The notes below the pieces were generated by a model. That model worked only from the letters and a program-made list of their open reading frames with translations, was not told the DNA's origin and ran no database searches. From Simiduia curdlanivorans (GTDB taxonomy: Bacteria > Pseudomonadota > Gammaproteobacteria > Pseudomonadales > Cellvibrionaceae), in the NCBI RefSeq assembly GCF_030409605.1, contig NZ_JAUFQG010000004.1, positions 992,001 through 1,056,000 on the forward strand: a stretch of DNA of 64,000 nt, in the 5' to 3' direction. A program made the position numbers and the translations under genes. This document shows positions 17,041 to 24,172 of the stretch, piece by piece (position 1 is the first letter of the stretch; the number at the start of each line of letters is the position of its first letter).

Positions 17041-17382
17041 TTTGTAAAACAGACAAAAATTTAGGTGCCACACCAAAATTCCGTTTCAGAGAAATCAATG
17101 GGATTTTGTACAGTAAACTAGTAGTTTTCAGAAAAATTGGCTCGAAAACAAACCGTGCCGGCACGGTTTCCACCCACCGCGAAAAATAACCCTAGGTAAA
17201 ACAATGAGTTACGTATCTAGAAAAAAGGATACTGAGACCACGTGTTCTAGCTACCAAGCGCGCACGTTTTGCTTCGCCCATGCTATGATTCGAAAAATTT
17301 AAATAGGTAAATCAACAGCTTGTAGATGTTGATTTAGGCGCCAGCGAGCAAACCGAGCCGGCACAGAATTAAAATGTTAAGC
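17041..17382 (+). other. Non-coding leader with an attI-like junction
   Basis: About 335 bp of AT-rich sequence without a credible gene. It ends in AATTAAAATGTTAAGC, where the core site GTTAAGC (17376-17382) marks the first cassette boundary. An A-rich approach to GTT without the GGCG found at attC junctions resembles an attI site. An integron would have intI here, divergent from the array. No integrase-like reading frame exists on either strand; the only long minus frame (17334-17627) is a shadow of the first cassette gene. Confidence 0.6.
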
Positions 17383-17939
17383 ATCCATTGGAGATCAAAT
17401 TGAAAGCTATATATTTGCTCACGGTTGTACTTCTTGCCGGATGTGCTCAAGCTCCTGCTATATACAATCCCTCTTTCGTCGAAGAGTCGAAACTTGCAAC
17501 GATCAATCAGTATAAACCAGAGAAAAACAATTATGAGCACTTGGCCTACGTTCATGAGGTTTATACGACTGAAAATATCAAAGTAATCAAGCCTATCCCA
17601 ATAAATGCGTCCCATAAATCGATTCAACTACAAGCGGGAAATTATCGTTTTGTATTTAGGTGTGGAAACGGAGTTACATATTCCTTTCCTGAGCTAACAG
17701 CAACTATTGAAGCCGGGGTGGCTTATACAATGTATTGTGAGGAGGTTGTTAAGAAGGATGCATTTCTTAGTCTGGACTTAATTTCCATGCTTAAAATAAA
17801 TTTAGTTAGAAGCAATGAATTTTCCACTGAATCAATCAAAACAATATACTACTAACTATCAAATGCTTAACAATTCAATCAATGTCGCCTTCGGCTGGAC
17901 AACCTTCCGCTTCGCTCCAGGTTGCCCATTATTAAGGCG
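17377..17939 (+). mobile_element. Integron gene cassette 1
   Basis: A unit starting after G of GTTAAGC (17376) and ending at G17939 inside its own attC. The R'' core GCTTAAC at 17865 is the exact complement of its own first core site GTTAAGC, as expected for a cassette that once circularised. It carries one gene, the lipoprotein at 17400-17855. Confidence 0.85.
17400..17855 (+). CDS. Cassette-encoded small lipoprotein, unknown function
   Basis: 151 residues when started at TTG 17400, chosen because GGAGA lies six bases upstream; a TTG at 17388 is too close to that site. The N-terminus MKAIYLLTVVLLAGCAQAP is a lipoprotein signal with lipobox LAGC (C15). The mature part includes SIQLQAGNYRFVFRCGNGVTYSFPEL, consistent with a small beta-rich envelope domain. 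No family recognised. Base composition is visibly more AT-rich than the chromosomal neighbours. Confidence 0.72.
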   Translation: MKAIYLLTVVLLAGCAQAPAIYNPSFVEESKLATINQYKPEKNNYEHLAYVHEVYTTENIKVIKPIPINASHKSIQLQAGNYRFVFRCGNGVTYSFPELTATIEAGVAYTMYCEEVVKKDAFLSLDLISMLKINLVRSNEFSTESIKTIYY

Positions 17940-17945
17940 TTACAT
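17865..17945 (+). other. attC recombination site 1 (81 bp)
   Basis: Begins with R'' GCTTAAC and ends with R' GTTACAT preceded by GGC. The interior is imperfectly palindromic, for example GGACAACCT against AGGTTGCCC around the central TTCGC. Recombination would occur between G17939 and T17940. Confidence 0.85.
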
Positions 17946-18488
17946 GCCCTAGAGGCCAATATGGTATTTAACGAAGAACAACGAAAAACAATTGCTTGTT
18001 CTATGAGGCAACTAGACGTGCTTCAGCCTGAATATGACGCATGCTATGATCAATATGAAGCTTCGAAAACCAAGTTTTATTGGTCTCTGTATATTTGTGG
18101 TGGCCTAATTGTGATGCTTATTTTCAAATCCTATGATGTTCAGTCTGCTATTGGAACCTTAGGAGTCGCAGCCTTACCTACGATCATCATTTGGTTGGGT
18201 GTTCTATTTTACAAAGCCCGAAATGCTTATCATCAAAAAATATCTGAGCAATGGGAGACAAGTAAGCCGCTTAGAGAAATTGGTCTTTCATATACAGCAA
18301 AGAGTAAGCACTTTAATGAGCCCTTTCTTACAGTGCTCGAAACACGTGAAGAGCTTGATATAAATGGATTCAAGTAATGCATGTAACAAGTTTGTCCAGT
18401 TGACGTTTTGGTCTACGCTCCGTTTTGGGGTGGCTTCGCCACTTTACCCCAAAACTCCACTACAACCAAAACGCAACTGACAAAGGCG
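17940..18488 (+). mobile_element. Integron gene cassette 2
   Basis: Starts TTACAT and ends in an attC whose R'' (ATGTAAC, 18381) is the exact complement of GTTACAT at its own 5' junction. It carries one gene at 17961-18377. Confidence 0.87.
17961..18377 (+). CDS. Cassette-encoded membrane protein, unknown function
   Basis: 138 residues from ATG 17961, chosen because AGAGG lies five bases upstream; the longer frame from TTG 17922 would begin inside attC1. A polar N-terminal half (VFNEEQRKTIACSMRQLDVLQPEYDACYDQYEAS) leads to two hydrophobic segments (about residues 38-54 and 62-84: FYWSLYICGGLIVMLIF and GTLGVAALPTIIIWLGVLFY). A charged cytoplasmic tail follows. No family is recognised. Confidence 0.7.
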   Translation: MVFNEEQRKTIACSMRQLDVLQPEYDACYDQYEASKTKFYWSLYICGGLIVMLIFKSYDVQSAIGTLGVAALPTIIIWLGVLFYKARNAYHQKISEQWETSKPLREIGLSYTAKSKHFNEPFLTVLETREELDINGFK

Positions 18489-18494
18489 TTAGGC
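18381..18494 (+). other. attC recombination site 2 (114 bp)
   Basis: R'' ATGTAAC at 18381-18387 and R' GTTAGGC at 18488-18494. Long paired arms are visible: TTGTCCAGTTG against CAACTGACAA, ACGTTTTGG against CCAAAACG, and an apical hairpin GTTTTGGGGTGGC-TTCG-CCAC...CCCCAAAAC. This is a clear fold of attC type and unusually long. Confidence 0.9.
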
Positions 18495-18959
18495 ATACGC
18501 AATGAAACAGGCTGTAAGAGACTTGCTGAATCAAGTCGAGAGTGTTCCAGATTTTTTTGGCGTCAACTTAAGCGATATAAATGACACGAACAGCTTCGGT
18601 GATAACGCTTTGCATTGTGTCTGCGTATGGGGGGATTTTGAAGCAGTCATGCTGCTTGTGGAAAATGGAATTAACATCCGACAGAAAGGTGAAGGCGGCT
18701 TCACTCCATTGAAAGTAGCGGACGACTTTGGGCATCAAGAAATAGTGAATTATCTAATTTCCAAAGGTGCAAATGTTAAGGAGCTGGATGCGCAATTTGA
18801 GTTCAATTCAAAAGCTGATGCCGAACACATGGAGAAGCTTCAGCAAGGCGTTGAAGAGCTGGAAAGTAAGTACGATCAGAGTGCGGAAAAAATGCCTAAC
18901 AATCGCAGCCATTTGGATAAAGTTTCCGCTGCGCTTCAACTTTGCCCATGCTGCGGGCG
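18489..18959 (+). mobile_element. Integron gene cassette 3
   Basis: Starts TTAGGC and ends in an attC whose R'' GCCTAAC (18894) complements GTTAGGC at its 5' junction. It carries the ankyrin-repeat gene 18502-18963, whose stop codon lies across the next junction. Confidence 0.87.
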
Positions 18960-18963
18960 TTAG
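18502..18963 (+). CDS. Cassette-encoded ankyrin-repeat protein
   Basis: 153 residues. Two ankyrin-like repeats are visible: SFGDNALHCVCVWGDFEAVMLLVENGINI and GGFTPLKVADDFGHQEIVNYLISKGANV (about residues 30-95), followed by a charged, probably helical tail. Ankyrin repeats mediate protein binding; the partner is unknown. The last ~22 residues, ending LCPCCGR, are encoded by attC3 itself, and the TAG stop (18961-18963) belongs to the first bases of the next cassette. The C-terminus would therefore change with whichever cassette follows. ATG 18502 sits 13 bp after the junction, with no strong RBS. Confidence 0.75.
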   Translation: MKQAVRDLLNQVESVPDFFGVNLSDINDTNSFGDNALHCVCVWGDFEAVMLLVENGINIRQKGEGGFTPLKVADDFGHQEIVNYLISKGANVKELDAQFEFNSKADAEHMEKLQQGVEELESKYDQSAEKMPNNRSHLDKVSAALQLCPCCGR

Positions 18964-18965
18964 CT
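18894..18965 (+). other. attC recombination site 3 (72 bp)
   Basis: R'' GCCTAAC at 18894-18900 and R' GTTAGCT at 18959-18965, preceded by GGGC. Interior arms are imperfectly complementary (GCAGCCATTTGG against CCCATGCTGC). It overlaps the 3' end of the ankyrin gene. Confidence 0.85.
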
Positions 18966-19938
18966 GTTCATTGGAGAATTGCTACTCATGAATTACCTAA
19001 ATATTGTGTTAAAAAGTTTTCTGTTATTTTTACTATTTTTTGCATCAGGTTGCACTACAATCGGCGAATATCAAAGTCGTTCTCCAAATCAGGCGAAGGA
19101 CTCCATCTTGGTCAAAGAGATAGTTTTTGAAAGCGAAGGCGTTAAATTAGCTGGGAGCATATATGACCCTAAAGATGCTCAAGCCGCAGTTGTGTTAGTG
19201 CATGGTTCTGATCCAGTACCACGTATGACACAGTTGGCAGAGTTATTAGCCAAGAATGGTTTGCTAGTTTTGACCTATGACAAGCGCGGAGTTGGAGAGT
19301 CTGGTGGAGTTTATGTTGGACCGCAGGTGGGAACCAATAATATCAATGTTGATAATCTAACTCTGCTAGCAAAAGACGCAAGTGCAGCGATAAATGTTAT
19401 TCACCAGCATAGCAAAAATTTGCCAATTGGTCTTGTTGGAGCAAGTCAAGCAGGCTGGATTATTCCAATCACCGCAGCTAGAAATCCGTTAGTAGAATTT
19501 ATGGTCCTCTTTAGTAGTCCAACAATCACCACGCTAGAGCAGCTCAGATTTCAGTTCTATACCAATGGTCGAGAAGATTTTTGGGAAAATCATACTGATG
19601 AAGATGCGCGTTACCACACTGAAAATGACCCTGATAAATACCAGTTTAAAGCTACAGATCCAAAAATTTATTTGAGCACTCTGTCAATACCGAGTCTTTG
19701 GCTTTTTGGGGAACAAGATATACAGATCCCAGTCAAAATGTGTGTAGAGCACCTAAATGTACTAAAAGCCAAGGGCAGACCTTTTGAGTATGTTCTGTTT
19801 CCATCATTAGGACACGATACTAGTAAAACAGAACCACTGGAAATTGCGATACATTGGATAAAACAAAAAGCTCTGAGCCAATAACCTGCGATGATTGTTT
19901 TGAAGATGTCAGCAAAGCCGAGTGAGTACACAGCTAAC
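18960..19938 (+). mobile_element. Integron gene cassette 4 with incomplete attC
   Basis: Starts TTAGCT and shows the matching R'' AGCTAAC at 19932-19938, but no closing R' site (GTTRRRY with a complementary arm) follows within the next few hundred bases. The attC was probably truncated, which makes this the 3' boundary of the recognisable array. Confidence 0.7.
18988..19884 (+). CDS. Cassette-encoded alpha/beta-hydrolase lipoprotein
   Basis: 298 residues from ATG 18988, ten bases after GGAGA; an in-frame TTG at 18979 is too close to that site. N-terminal lipoprotein signal with lipobox ASGC (LFFASGCTTIG). The hydrolase core is complete: oxyanion region VVLVHGSDP, DKRGVGESGG, nucleophile in GLVGASQAGWI, acidic residue near LWLFGEQDIQIP, and histidine in FPSLGHDTS. 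Members are serine esterases or peptidases; the substrate is unknown. The mature enzyme would face the periplasm, tethered to a membrane. Confidence 0.85.
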   Translation: MNYLNIVLKSFLLFLLFFASGCTTIGEYQSRSPNQAKDSILVKEIVFESEGVKLAGSIYDPKDAQAAVVLVHGSDPVPRMTQLAELLAKNGLLVLTYDKRGVGESGGVYVGPQVGTNNINVDNLTLLAKDASAAINVIHQHSKNLPIGLVGASQAGWIIPITAARNPLVEFMVLFSSPTITTLEQLRFQFYTNGREDFWENHTDEDARYHTENDPDKYQFKATDPKIYLSTLSIPSLWLFGEQDIQIPVKMCVEHLNVLKAKGRPFEYVLFPSLGHDTSKTEPLEIAIHWIKQKALSQ

Positions 19939-20041
19939 GCTTCAAAGTGTGATAAATATCTCCTACATCCTTATTCCATTCGTAATCAATATCACCATTA
20001 GAGTAGGTGCAATGCACTAATTGCATTATCTTGTCAGTCAT
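19934..20041 (-). CDS. Possible 35-residue hypothetical protein
   Basis: A short minus-strand frame from ATG 20041 (MTDKIMQLVHCTYSNGDIDY...) to TAG at 19934-19936, with AAGGATG upstream of the start. Its 3' end overlaps the orphan AGCTAAC core of cassette 4. No family is recognised. It may be a small real gene or a remnant of a disrupted cassette. Confidence 0.3.
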   Translation of the reverse strand: MTDKIMQLVHCTYSNGDIDYEWNKDVGDIYHTLKR

Positions 20042-20485
20042 AGTTCATCCTTGCTTGTTGAGTTGAAATTGCAAAACAGTATTAATCAGCGACATGGTGT
20101 CGCCTTTCTTTCTGCGCTCACCCAACTGCGAAAGCCCTTCACCCAACCACTTCATGACACTTTCCTTGGACGTCCTGTCCACCAAGTGTACCTACGTCCT
20201 ATAGGCAAGTCACATGGATGTGGCGCGAGCGACTCAGTGCATGGAAAGCACTGTTGGAGCGGTGAAGTGGTTGGGTGATGGGCGCCCTGCCGGCATTTCA
20301 GCAAGCAGCAGGATGGTCGGGCCCACGCGTTATGTTTTTTGTCGAATGTGAGTTTGAAAAAGCCGGCCTAATGCTTAACAGATGTTCACAGGAACTGCAT
20401 TGGCTAAAAGCGCTGCCGTACTATTCGTTTCGTGAGGCAGAAAGGAGTTTAAATTTGACTGCGTTTTGGTGAGAGGAGGGGGATT
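20042..20485. other. Non-coding stretch between cassette array and 70-bp repeats
   Basis: No convincing gene. It contains a perfect 15-bp inverted repeat (CACCCAACCACTTCA at 20140-20154, complement at 20263-20277) enclosing about 108 bp, and isolated integron-like cores (CGTTATG near 20329, GCTTAAC near 20379) without paired partners. It may be debris of deleted cassettes and palindromic repeats. Open frames here lack ribosome sites and recognisable domains. Confidence 0.45.
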
Positions 20486-20765
20486 AACTCATGGGCGTCC
20501 TGCCCATGCCCGCTTCGCGGCGCTATTGCGGTTCAAAATGTTCCAGATATTTTGTAACTCATGGGCGTCCTGCCCATGCCCGCTTCGCGGCTCTATTGCG
20601 GTTCAAAATGTTCCAGATATTTTGTAACTCATGGGCGTCCTGCCCATGCCCGCTTCGCGGCGCTATTGCGGTTCAAAATGTTCCAGATATTTTGTAACTC
20701 AGGTGCATCCTGCACCTGCCCGCTACGCGGCGCTGGCGCGGTTTAAATTGTTCCTGACAATTAGT
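20486..20765. repeat. Four tandem copies of a 70-bp palindromic unit
   Basis: Units at 20486-20555, 20556-20625, 20626-20695 and 20696-20765. The first three are nearly identical; the fourth is diverged. Each unit holds a first stem (CATGGGC-GTCCT-GCCCATG), a CGCTTCGCG segment and a second stem CAAAAT/ATTTTG. In the fourth unit the first stem reads CAGGTGC-ATCCT-GCACCTG, with changes on both arms that keep pairing. Short frames at 70-bp intervals are an artefact of the repeat. Confidence 0.92.
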
Positions 20766-20829
20766 AGCTCCCTTTGGTCGCTGGTCTCCGCTTCGCTCCG
20801 GCTCGAGCCGGGGGTTCTCATCAAATCCT
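20766..20829. repeat. 64-bp direct repeat, copy A
   Basis: Identical but for one base to 20993-21056. It begins AGCTCCCTTTGG and ends CATCAAATCCT. It directly follows the last 70-bp unit. Between the two copies lie successive palindromes, including TGCAGGGCTCCTGCA at 20850 and a GGTCAATTGACC centre near 20888. Confidence 0.9.
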
Positions 20830-20920
20830 TTGGGTGAACGAGGCGTCTATGCAGGGCTCCTGCATGCCGAGTGAACGCCATCGGTCAATTGACCAATGGC
20901 CGGCAATTTCGGTTAACGAA

Positions 20921-20947
20921 ATTTGCCAAATAAAAAACCCCACGCTT
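20921..20947 (-). repeat. Partial copy of the tRNA-Arg terminator
   Basis: Twenty-seven bases identical to 21061-21087, the left half of the tRNA terminator, including CCAAATAAAAAACCCC. A weak GCGTGGG follows about 15 bp later, so a decayed hairpin remains. It points to a past duplication of the tRNA 3' region. Confidence 0.75.
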
Positions 20948-20992
20948 GGTTAGGTGAGAGGCGTGGGTTGGGCACGAGTTTCCGTAGGGATG

Positions 20993-21056
20993 AGCTCCCT
21001 TTGGTCGCTGGTCTCCGCTTCGCTCCGGCTCGAACCGGGGGTTCTCATCAAATCCT
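20993..21056. repeat. 64-bp direct repeat, copy B
   Basis: Second copy of the 20766-20829 repeat, differing at one position (CTCGAACCG against CTCGAGCCG). It lies just beyond the tRNA-Arg terminator. Confidence 0.9.
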
Positions 21057-21065
21057 CCGGATTTG

Positions 21066-21108
21066 CCAAATAAAAAACCCCACGCTTTTTGGCGTGGGGT
21101 TTTTTATT
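21066..21108 (-). terminator. Terminator of tRNA-Arg
   Basis: A nearly perfect palindrome: CCCCACGC/GCGTGGGG stem with A-run and T-run flanks, so it can work in either direction. The outer arms CCAAAT/ATTTGG extend the pairing into the tRNA CCA end. Confidence 0.93.
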
Positions 21109-21185
<77 letters not shown>

Positions 21186-21366
21186 TTAAACTTTTTCGTA
21201 CGAGTCTGGATGCTCTCGTACGTTTTGAATCTTGTGCTGCTCAGCTAAGCGGATAGACCGCTACGCGCTCCCCTTCGGGGCCGGCCCGCCAGCATAGCTG
21301 TCGGTCGTTGCGCCGGGCGAAGCAGTGCTTCGCTGATTCCGGCTCCACCCAGCTGATCACAGCCCG
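21186..21366. other. Palindrome-rich spacer upstream of tRNA-Arg
   Basis: No gene seen. It includes the inverted repeat CGTACGAG/CTCGTACG around 21197-21222 and further GC-rich palindromes (CCCCTTCGGGG near 21270; GCGAAGCAGTGCTTCGC near 21318). The tRNA promoter should lie here, on the minus strand. Confidence 0.4.
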
Positions 21367-21390
21367 GCTGAGCTATGGGTGCTTAAACTT
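21367..21390 (-). pseudogene. 5' fragment of a second tRNA-Arg copy
   Basis: Twenty-four bases match the tRNA-Arg 5' end plus its leader (21170-21193) with a single mismatch. On the minus strand it reads GCACCCATAGCTCAGC and then loses the tRNA sequence. The copy is 197 bp upstream of the intact gene and is a truncated duplicate. Confidence 0.75.
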
Positions 21391-21562
21391 CATTCATCCC
21401 ACTGAGGCGAGCCGCGGTGTGGAAAGCGCGCATGATACGCATCCGGCGCGGCTTCGTCTATGGTTGGTGCGTTTACGGCGTTGTTTCCGCAGGGCACTCT
21501 TTGTGGCTATAATGCAGCCTTTCGGCCAATTGTGGCCATTGGGGAATAATAGGGGATTTTCA

Positions 21563-21985
21563 GTGAGCCAGTTGAAAAAGGTATTTAGTTTGCTTGCCGC
21601 CGCCGGTCTGGGTTTGAGTTTGTCGATGGTAACGTTGGCCGATCGCAACCAAGAGATTGCCGACCGTATCGCGCCCGCTGGTAAATCATGTTTGGAAGGC
21701 GAATCTTGTGCTGCGGCGCCAGTTGCTGCTGTGGCTTCAGGTCCGCGCACTGGCGAGCAAGTGTATTCGACTAAGTGCTTTACTTGTCATGCGACAGGTG
21801 CCGCCGGTGCGCCTAAGCTTGGCGATGTGGCGGCCTGGGCGCCGCGTATTGCACAAGGTACTGACGCGCTATACACCAACGCGATTAAGGGCCTGAACGG
21901 CATGCCAGCAAAGGGCTTGTGCATGGATTGTTCCGACGATGAGATCAAGGCCGCGGTCGATCACATGGTGACGGCGTCTAAGTAA
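21563..21985 (+). CDS. Cytochrome c5-type monohaem cytochrome
   Basis: Periplasmic electron carrier of the cytochrome c5 group. 140 residues from GTG 21563, chosen because AGGGG lies seven bases upstream and because translation then begins with a signal peptide (MSQLKKVFSLLAAAGLGLSLSMVTLA). A longer frame from 21308 runs through repeat DNA and is rejected. The haem motif CFTCH (C72, C75, H76), the axial methionine in LNGMPAKG (M114) and the class-specific cysteine pair CMDC (C120, C123) are all present. Monocistronic with its own terminator. Confidence 0.93.
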   Translation: MSQLKKVFSLLAAAGLGLSLSMVTLADRNQEIADRIAPAGKSCLEGESCAAAPVAAVASGPRTGEQVYSTKCFTCHATGAAGAPKLGDVAAWAPRIAQGTDALYTNAIKGLNGMPAKGLCMDCSDDEIKAAVDHMVTASK

Positions 21986-22001
21986 CTGCGATGAGTGTTA
22001 G

Positions 22002-22030
22002 AAAAAAGCCGAGCTAAGCTCGGCTTTTTT
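22002..22030 (+). terminator. Terminator after cytochrome c5
   Basis: AAAAAAGCCGAGC/GCTCGGCTTTTTT with a TAA loop, 16 bp after the stop. The A/T-flanked stem can also stop minus-strand transcription from the convergent winged-HTH gene. Confidence 0.93.
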
Positions 22031-22043
22031 GTGTCCCGGGGTT

Positions 22044-22340
22044 TTATAGCGCGGGGTATTCGAGGGTGTGTTGAATCAGCCTTAGGTTGTCTATCAGCCA
22101 CTGTTGGTTGATGGGCCCCCACTGGCGAATGCGATAGTGACCATCTTTGTTGGCGCCAACAAACTCACATTCGATACCGAGCTCGTGCAGTGCCGAAAGC
22201 GTGTCCTGAGCGGTGCGTCTGGGCATGCCGGTGGCCGCGGTTATGGCTGGTACCGTATTGATGCCTCGATCAATAAGATAGGCGATGTAGAGCCGCCGGT
22301 AGAAGCTGGTTTTGGTTTTACTGTGTTTCAGTTCTGCCAT
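22044..22340 (-). CDS. Winged helix-turn-helix protein
   Basis: 98 residues. The segment YLIDRGINTVPAITAATGMPRRTAQDTLSALHELGIECEFVG reads as a winged HTH DNA-binding motif, followed by HYRIRQWGPINQQWL, probably the wing. Small single-domain regulators of this kind are common in Pseudomonas-type genomes, but the target is unknown. It lies 9 bp after the HAD phosphatase gene on the same strand, so the two are probably co-transcribed. Confidence 0.72.
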   Translation of the reverse strand: MAELKHSKTKTSFYRRLYIAYLIDRGINTVPAITAATGMPRRTAQDTLSALHELGIECEFVGANKDGHYRIRQWGPINQQWLIDNLRLIQHTLEYPAL

Positions 22341-22349
22341 CTAAGCGGC

Positions 22350-23087
22350 TTAGGCTGATTGCGCTTGAAAGCTGTGATTGGGTTGTTCCAATTCAAAAAT
22401 CGCGTTGGCCAGTTGGCTTAAGGTGGTCACCGTGCGATCGGGTTGAACTTCTGCCCTTGGCCAGGCTTGGTTGTTGCGGTTTAGCCAGATGGTTTTAATA
22501 CCAAGGCTAGCGGCGGCGGCAACGTCATCTTTTGGGCAGTCGCCGACGTGAATCATTTGATCGGGGCTGATTGCCGCCATGGCCATGGCCAGTTCAAAGG
22601 GCTCTGGGCTGGGTTTGGCGGCGCCGACTTCCTCGGCACTCAAGTGAAAACTGAACTGATGCAAGCCCAAGCGCTTGGGGTTGGCGTTGCCATTGCTGAT
22701 GGCCGCTAGTGTATAGCTGGGTGATAGTTGATTCAGGGTGGCGAGAGCGTCGTCGTAGAAGTGAATTTTATGGCGGGCGTCGAGGAAAATTTCCATGGCC
22801 ATGTCGGCAAGTTCGATGGCGTCTAGCAGGCAGTAACCGGCTTCGATCATCTTAATGCGCAAGCTGTCGCGCCTAACGCGGGTGATGAGATGCCTAAATT
22901 CTGGGTGGTTGTGCCAGTACTCCATGCGCGCCTGGCGCAACTGCTCGGCGCTAAAGCGCTTGAACAATTTGGGGCAGAATTCTTCGAGCCAAGCTTGTGT
23001 GGTTGCTTCCGCGGCATGGAGAACAGGTTCCACGTCCCAAAGCGTGTTGTCTAAATCAAAGCTAATGAGTTTGATACCGCTGGTCAA
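22350..23087 (-). CDS. HAD-family phosphatase, YigB-like
   Basis: 245 residues of the haloacid dehalogenase superfamily. Motif I FDLDNTLWD (D11, D13), motif II AISNGN, motif III lysine in GAAKPSPEPF and motif IV GDCPKDDVAAA are all present. The conserved link with xerC and dapF recalls E. coli yigB, whose product dephosphorylates a riboflavin precursor; that activity is assumed from synteny and similarity only. The start at ATG 23087 is 100 bp after the xerC stop. Confidence 0.85.
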   Translation of the reverse strand: MTSGIKLISFDLDNTLWDVEPVLHAAEATTQAWLEEFCPKLFKRFSAEQLRQARMEYWHNHPEFRHLITRVRRDSLRIKMIEAGYCLLDAIELADMAMEIFLDARHKIHFYDDALATLNQLSPSYTLAAISNGNANPKRLGLHQFSFHLSAEEVGAAKPSPEPFELAMAMAAISPDQMIHVGDCPKDDVAAAASLGIKTIWLNRNNQAWPRAEVQPDRTVTTLSQLANAIFELEQPNHSFQAQSA

Positions 23088-23186
23088 ATTACACCTACCC
23101 CAATGCAGACGTGTTTGTTGTTATGACTGTGCCAGCGCAAGCGCGTGGTCTTTTGACGTCTGTGCTATGAGACTAGCACGGTAGGC

Positions 23187-24158
23187 TCAGGGCTGGCTAG
23201 GGTCAAAGCCCGCGATTTCTGTGCGGTCTTTAGTGAATGTGCTGTCCTTCGTGGTTTTCGCTTGGGCGCGGGGGTGCGCTTGGTCGTAAACTTTGGCTAA
23301 GTGTTGGAAGTCGAGGTGGGTATAAATTTGTGTGGTGGCAATATTGGCGTGGCCCAGCAATTCTTGCACCGCGCGTAAATCGCCTGAAGATTCGAGCATG
23401 TGACTGGCGAAAGAGTGGCGCAGCATGTGCGGGTGTACGGATTTATCGAGGCTTTGTTGCAAGCTATAGGCGTGGAACAACTGCTGAATGCGGCGGTGGC
23501 TAATGCGCGTGCCGCGGCTGCTGACGAACAGGGCTGGTTGATCGCCGCTGGTAAATTGCCCGCGCTCCTTTAGCCACTGCTGCAAGGCGGCTTTAGCCAA
23601 GCGCCCCACCGGCAGTATGCGGGTTTTACGGCCCTTACCGGTGACGGTGACGGTGGCGTCGGCAAGATCTAAGTCGGTGAGATTTAAATTGGCTAACTCG
23701 GCCAAGCGCAGACCCGAGGAGTAGGTGAGCTCTAGCAGTGCCCGGTCGCGCGCACTGTGTTCATTGTCGCTGTTAAAGCTGAGTAGCTTACCCACTTCGT
23801 CCACATCGAGGGTGTTGGGTAATTTTTTGTCTACTTTGGGCGCGCTGATGCCGGCGCTGGGGTCGTGTTTTAACCAAGCTTGTTTAATCCCGTAGGCGAA
23901 GAAACTGCGCAGCGCCGATAGCCAGCGCCTGAGGCTTTTCCCGGTTAGCCCCTGCCGGTGCAGTTGCGCTAAGGCCCTGCGAAGATGGTGCACGGTGAGC
24001 CCAGTTAGGGCGAGATCTTGATCCTTAGCCCAGTGTTGCAGTTTGCTGAGGTCGCGCTGATAGGCGGCTACCGTGTGCAGGGATAGGTTGCGCTCGCGTT
24101 CAAGGTAGCGCAAAAAGCGCGATATTTCGTCGCTATATGGTAGTGGCGTGTCGGTCAT
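23187..24158 (-). CDS. xerC: Tyrosine recombinase XerC
   Basis: Resolves chromosome dimers at dif with XerD. 323 residues from ATG 24158 (MTDTPLPYSDEISRFLRYLERERNLS); a longer frame starting at 24395 overlaps the DUF484 gene and reads it out of frame. The N-terminal SAM-like domain runs to about residue 100. Catalytic residues are visible: arginine in YSSGLRLAELANL, HPHMLRHSFASHM with His and Arg, histidine in LLGHANIATTQIYTH, and the nucleophile tyrosine in that last segment. The C-terminal ~30 residues after HPRA are a polar extension. It starts 14 bp after DUF484. Confidence 0.95.
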   Translation of the reverse strand: MTDTPLPYSDEISRFLRYLERERNLSLHTVAAYQRDLSKLQHWAKDQDLALTGLTVHHLRRALAQLHRQGLTGKSLRRWLSALRSFFAYGIKQAWLKHDPSAGISAPKVDKKLPNTLDVDEVGKLLSFNSDNEHSARDRALLELTYSSGLRLAELANLNLTDLDLADATVTVTGKGRKTRILPVGRLAKAALQQWLKERGQFTSGDQPALFVSSRGTRISHRRIQQLFHAYSLQQSLDKSVHPHMLRHSFASHMLESSGDLRAVQELLGHANIATTQIYTHLDFQHLAKVYDQAHPRAQAKTTKDSTFTKDRTEIAGFDPSQP

Positions 24159-24172
24159 GACGCGCCCATGGA

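Noticed and set aside
17334..17627. Minus-strand frame beside the attI-like site as an integron integrase
   Set aside because: 97 residues, no tyrosine-recombinase motifs, and it lies antisense to the cassette-1 lipoprotein gene; a shadow frame.
20486..20765. CRISPR-like array
   Set aside because: The 70-bp units are contiguous with no variable spacers between constant repeats, and no cas gene is in the window.
20491..20837. Three overlapping short proteins at 70-bp steps
   Set aside because: They are the same reading of a tandem repeat, with no ribosome sites and only repeat-derived sequence.
21308..21562. N-terminal extension of cytochrome c5
   Set aside because: It would translate tRNA-adjacent repeat DNA and bury the signal peptide; GTG 21563 with AGGGG upstream fits better.
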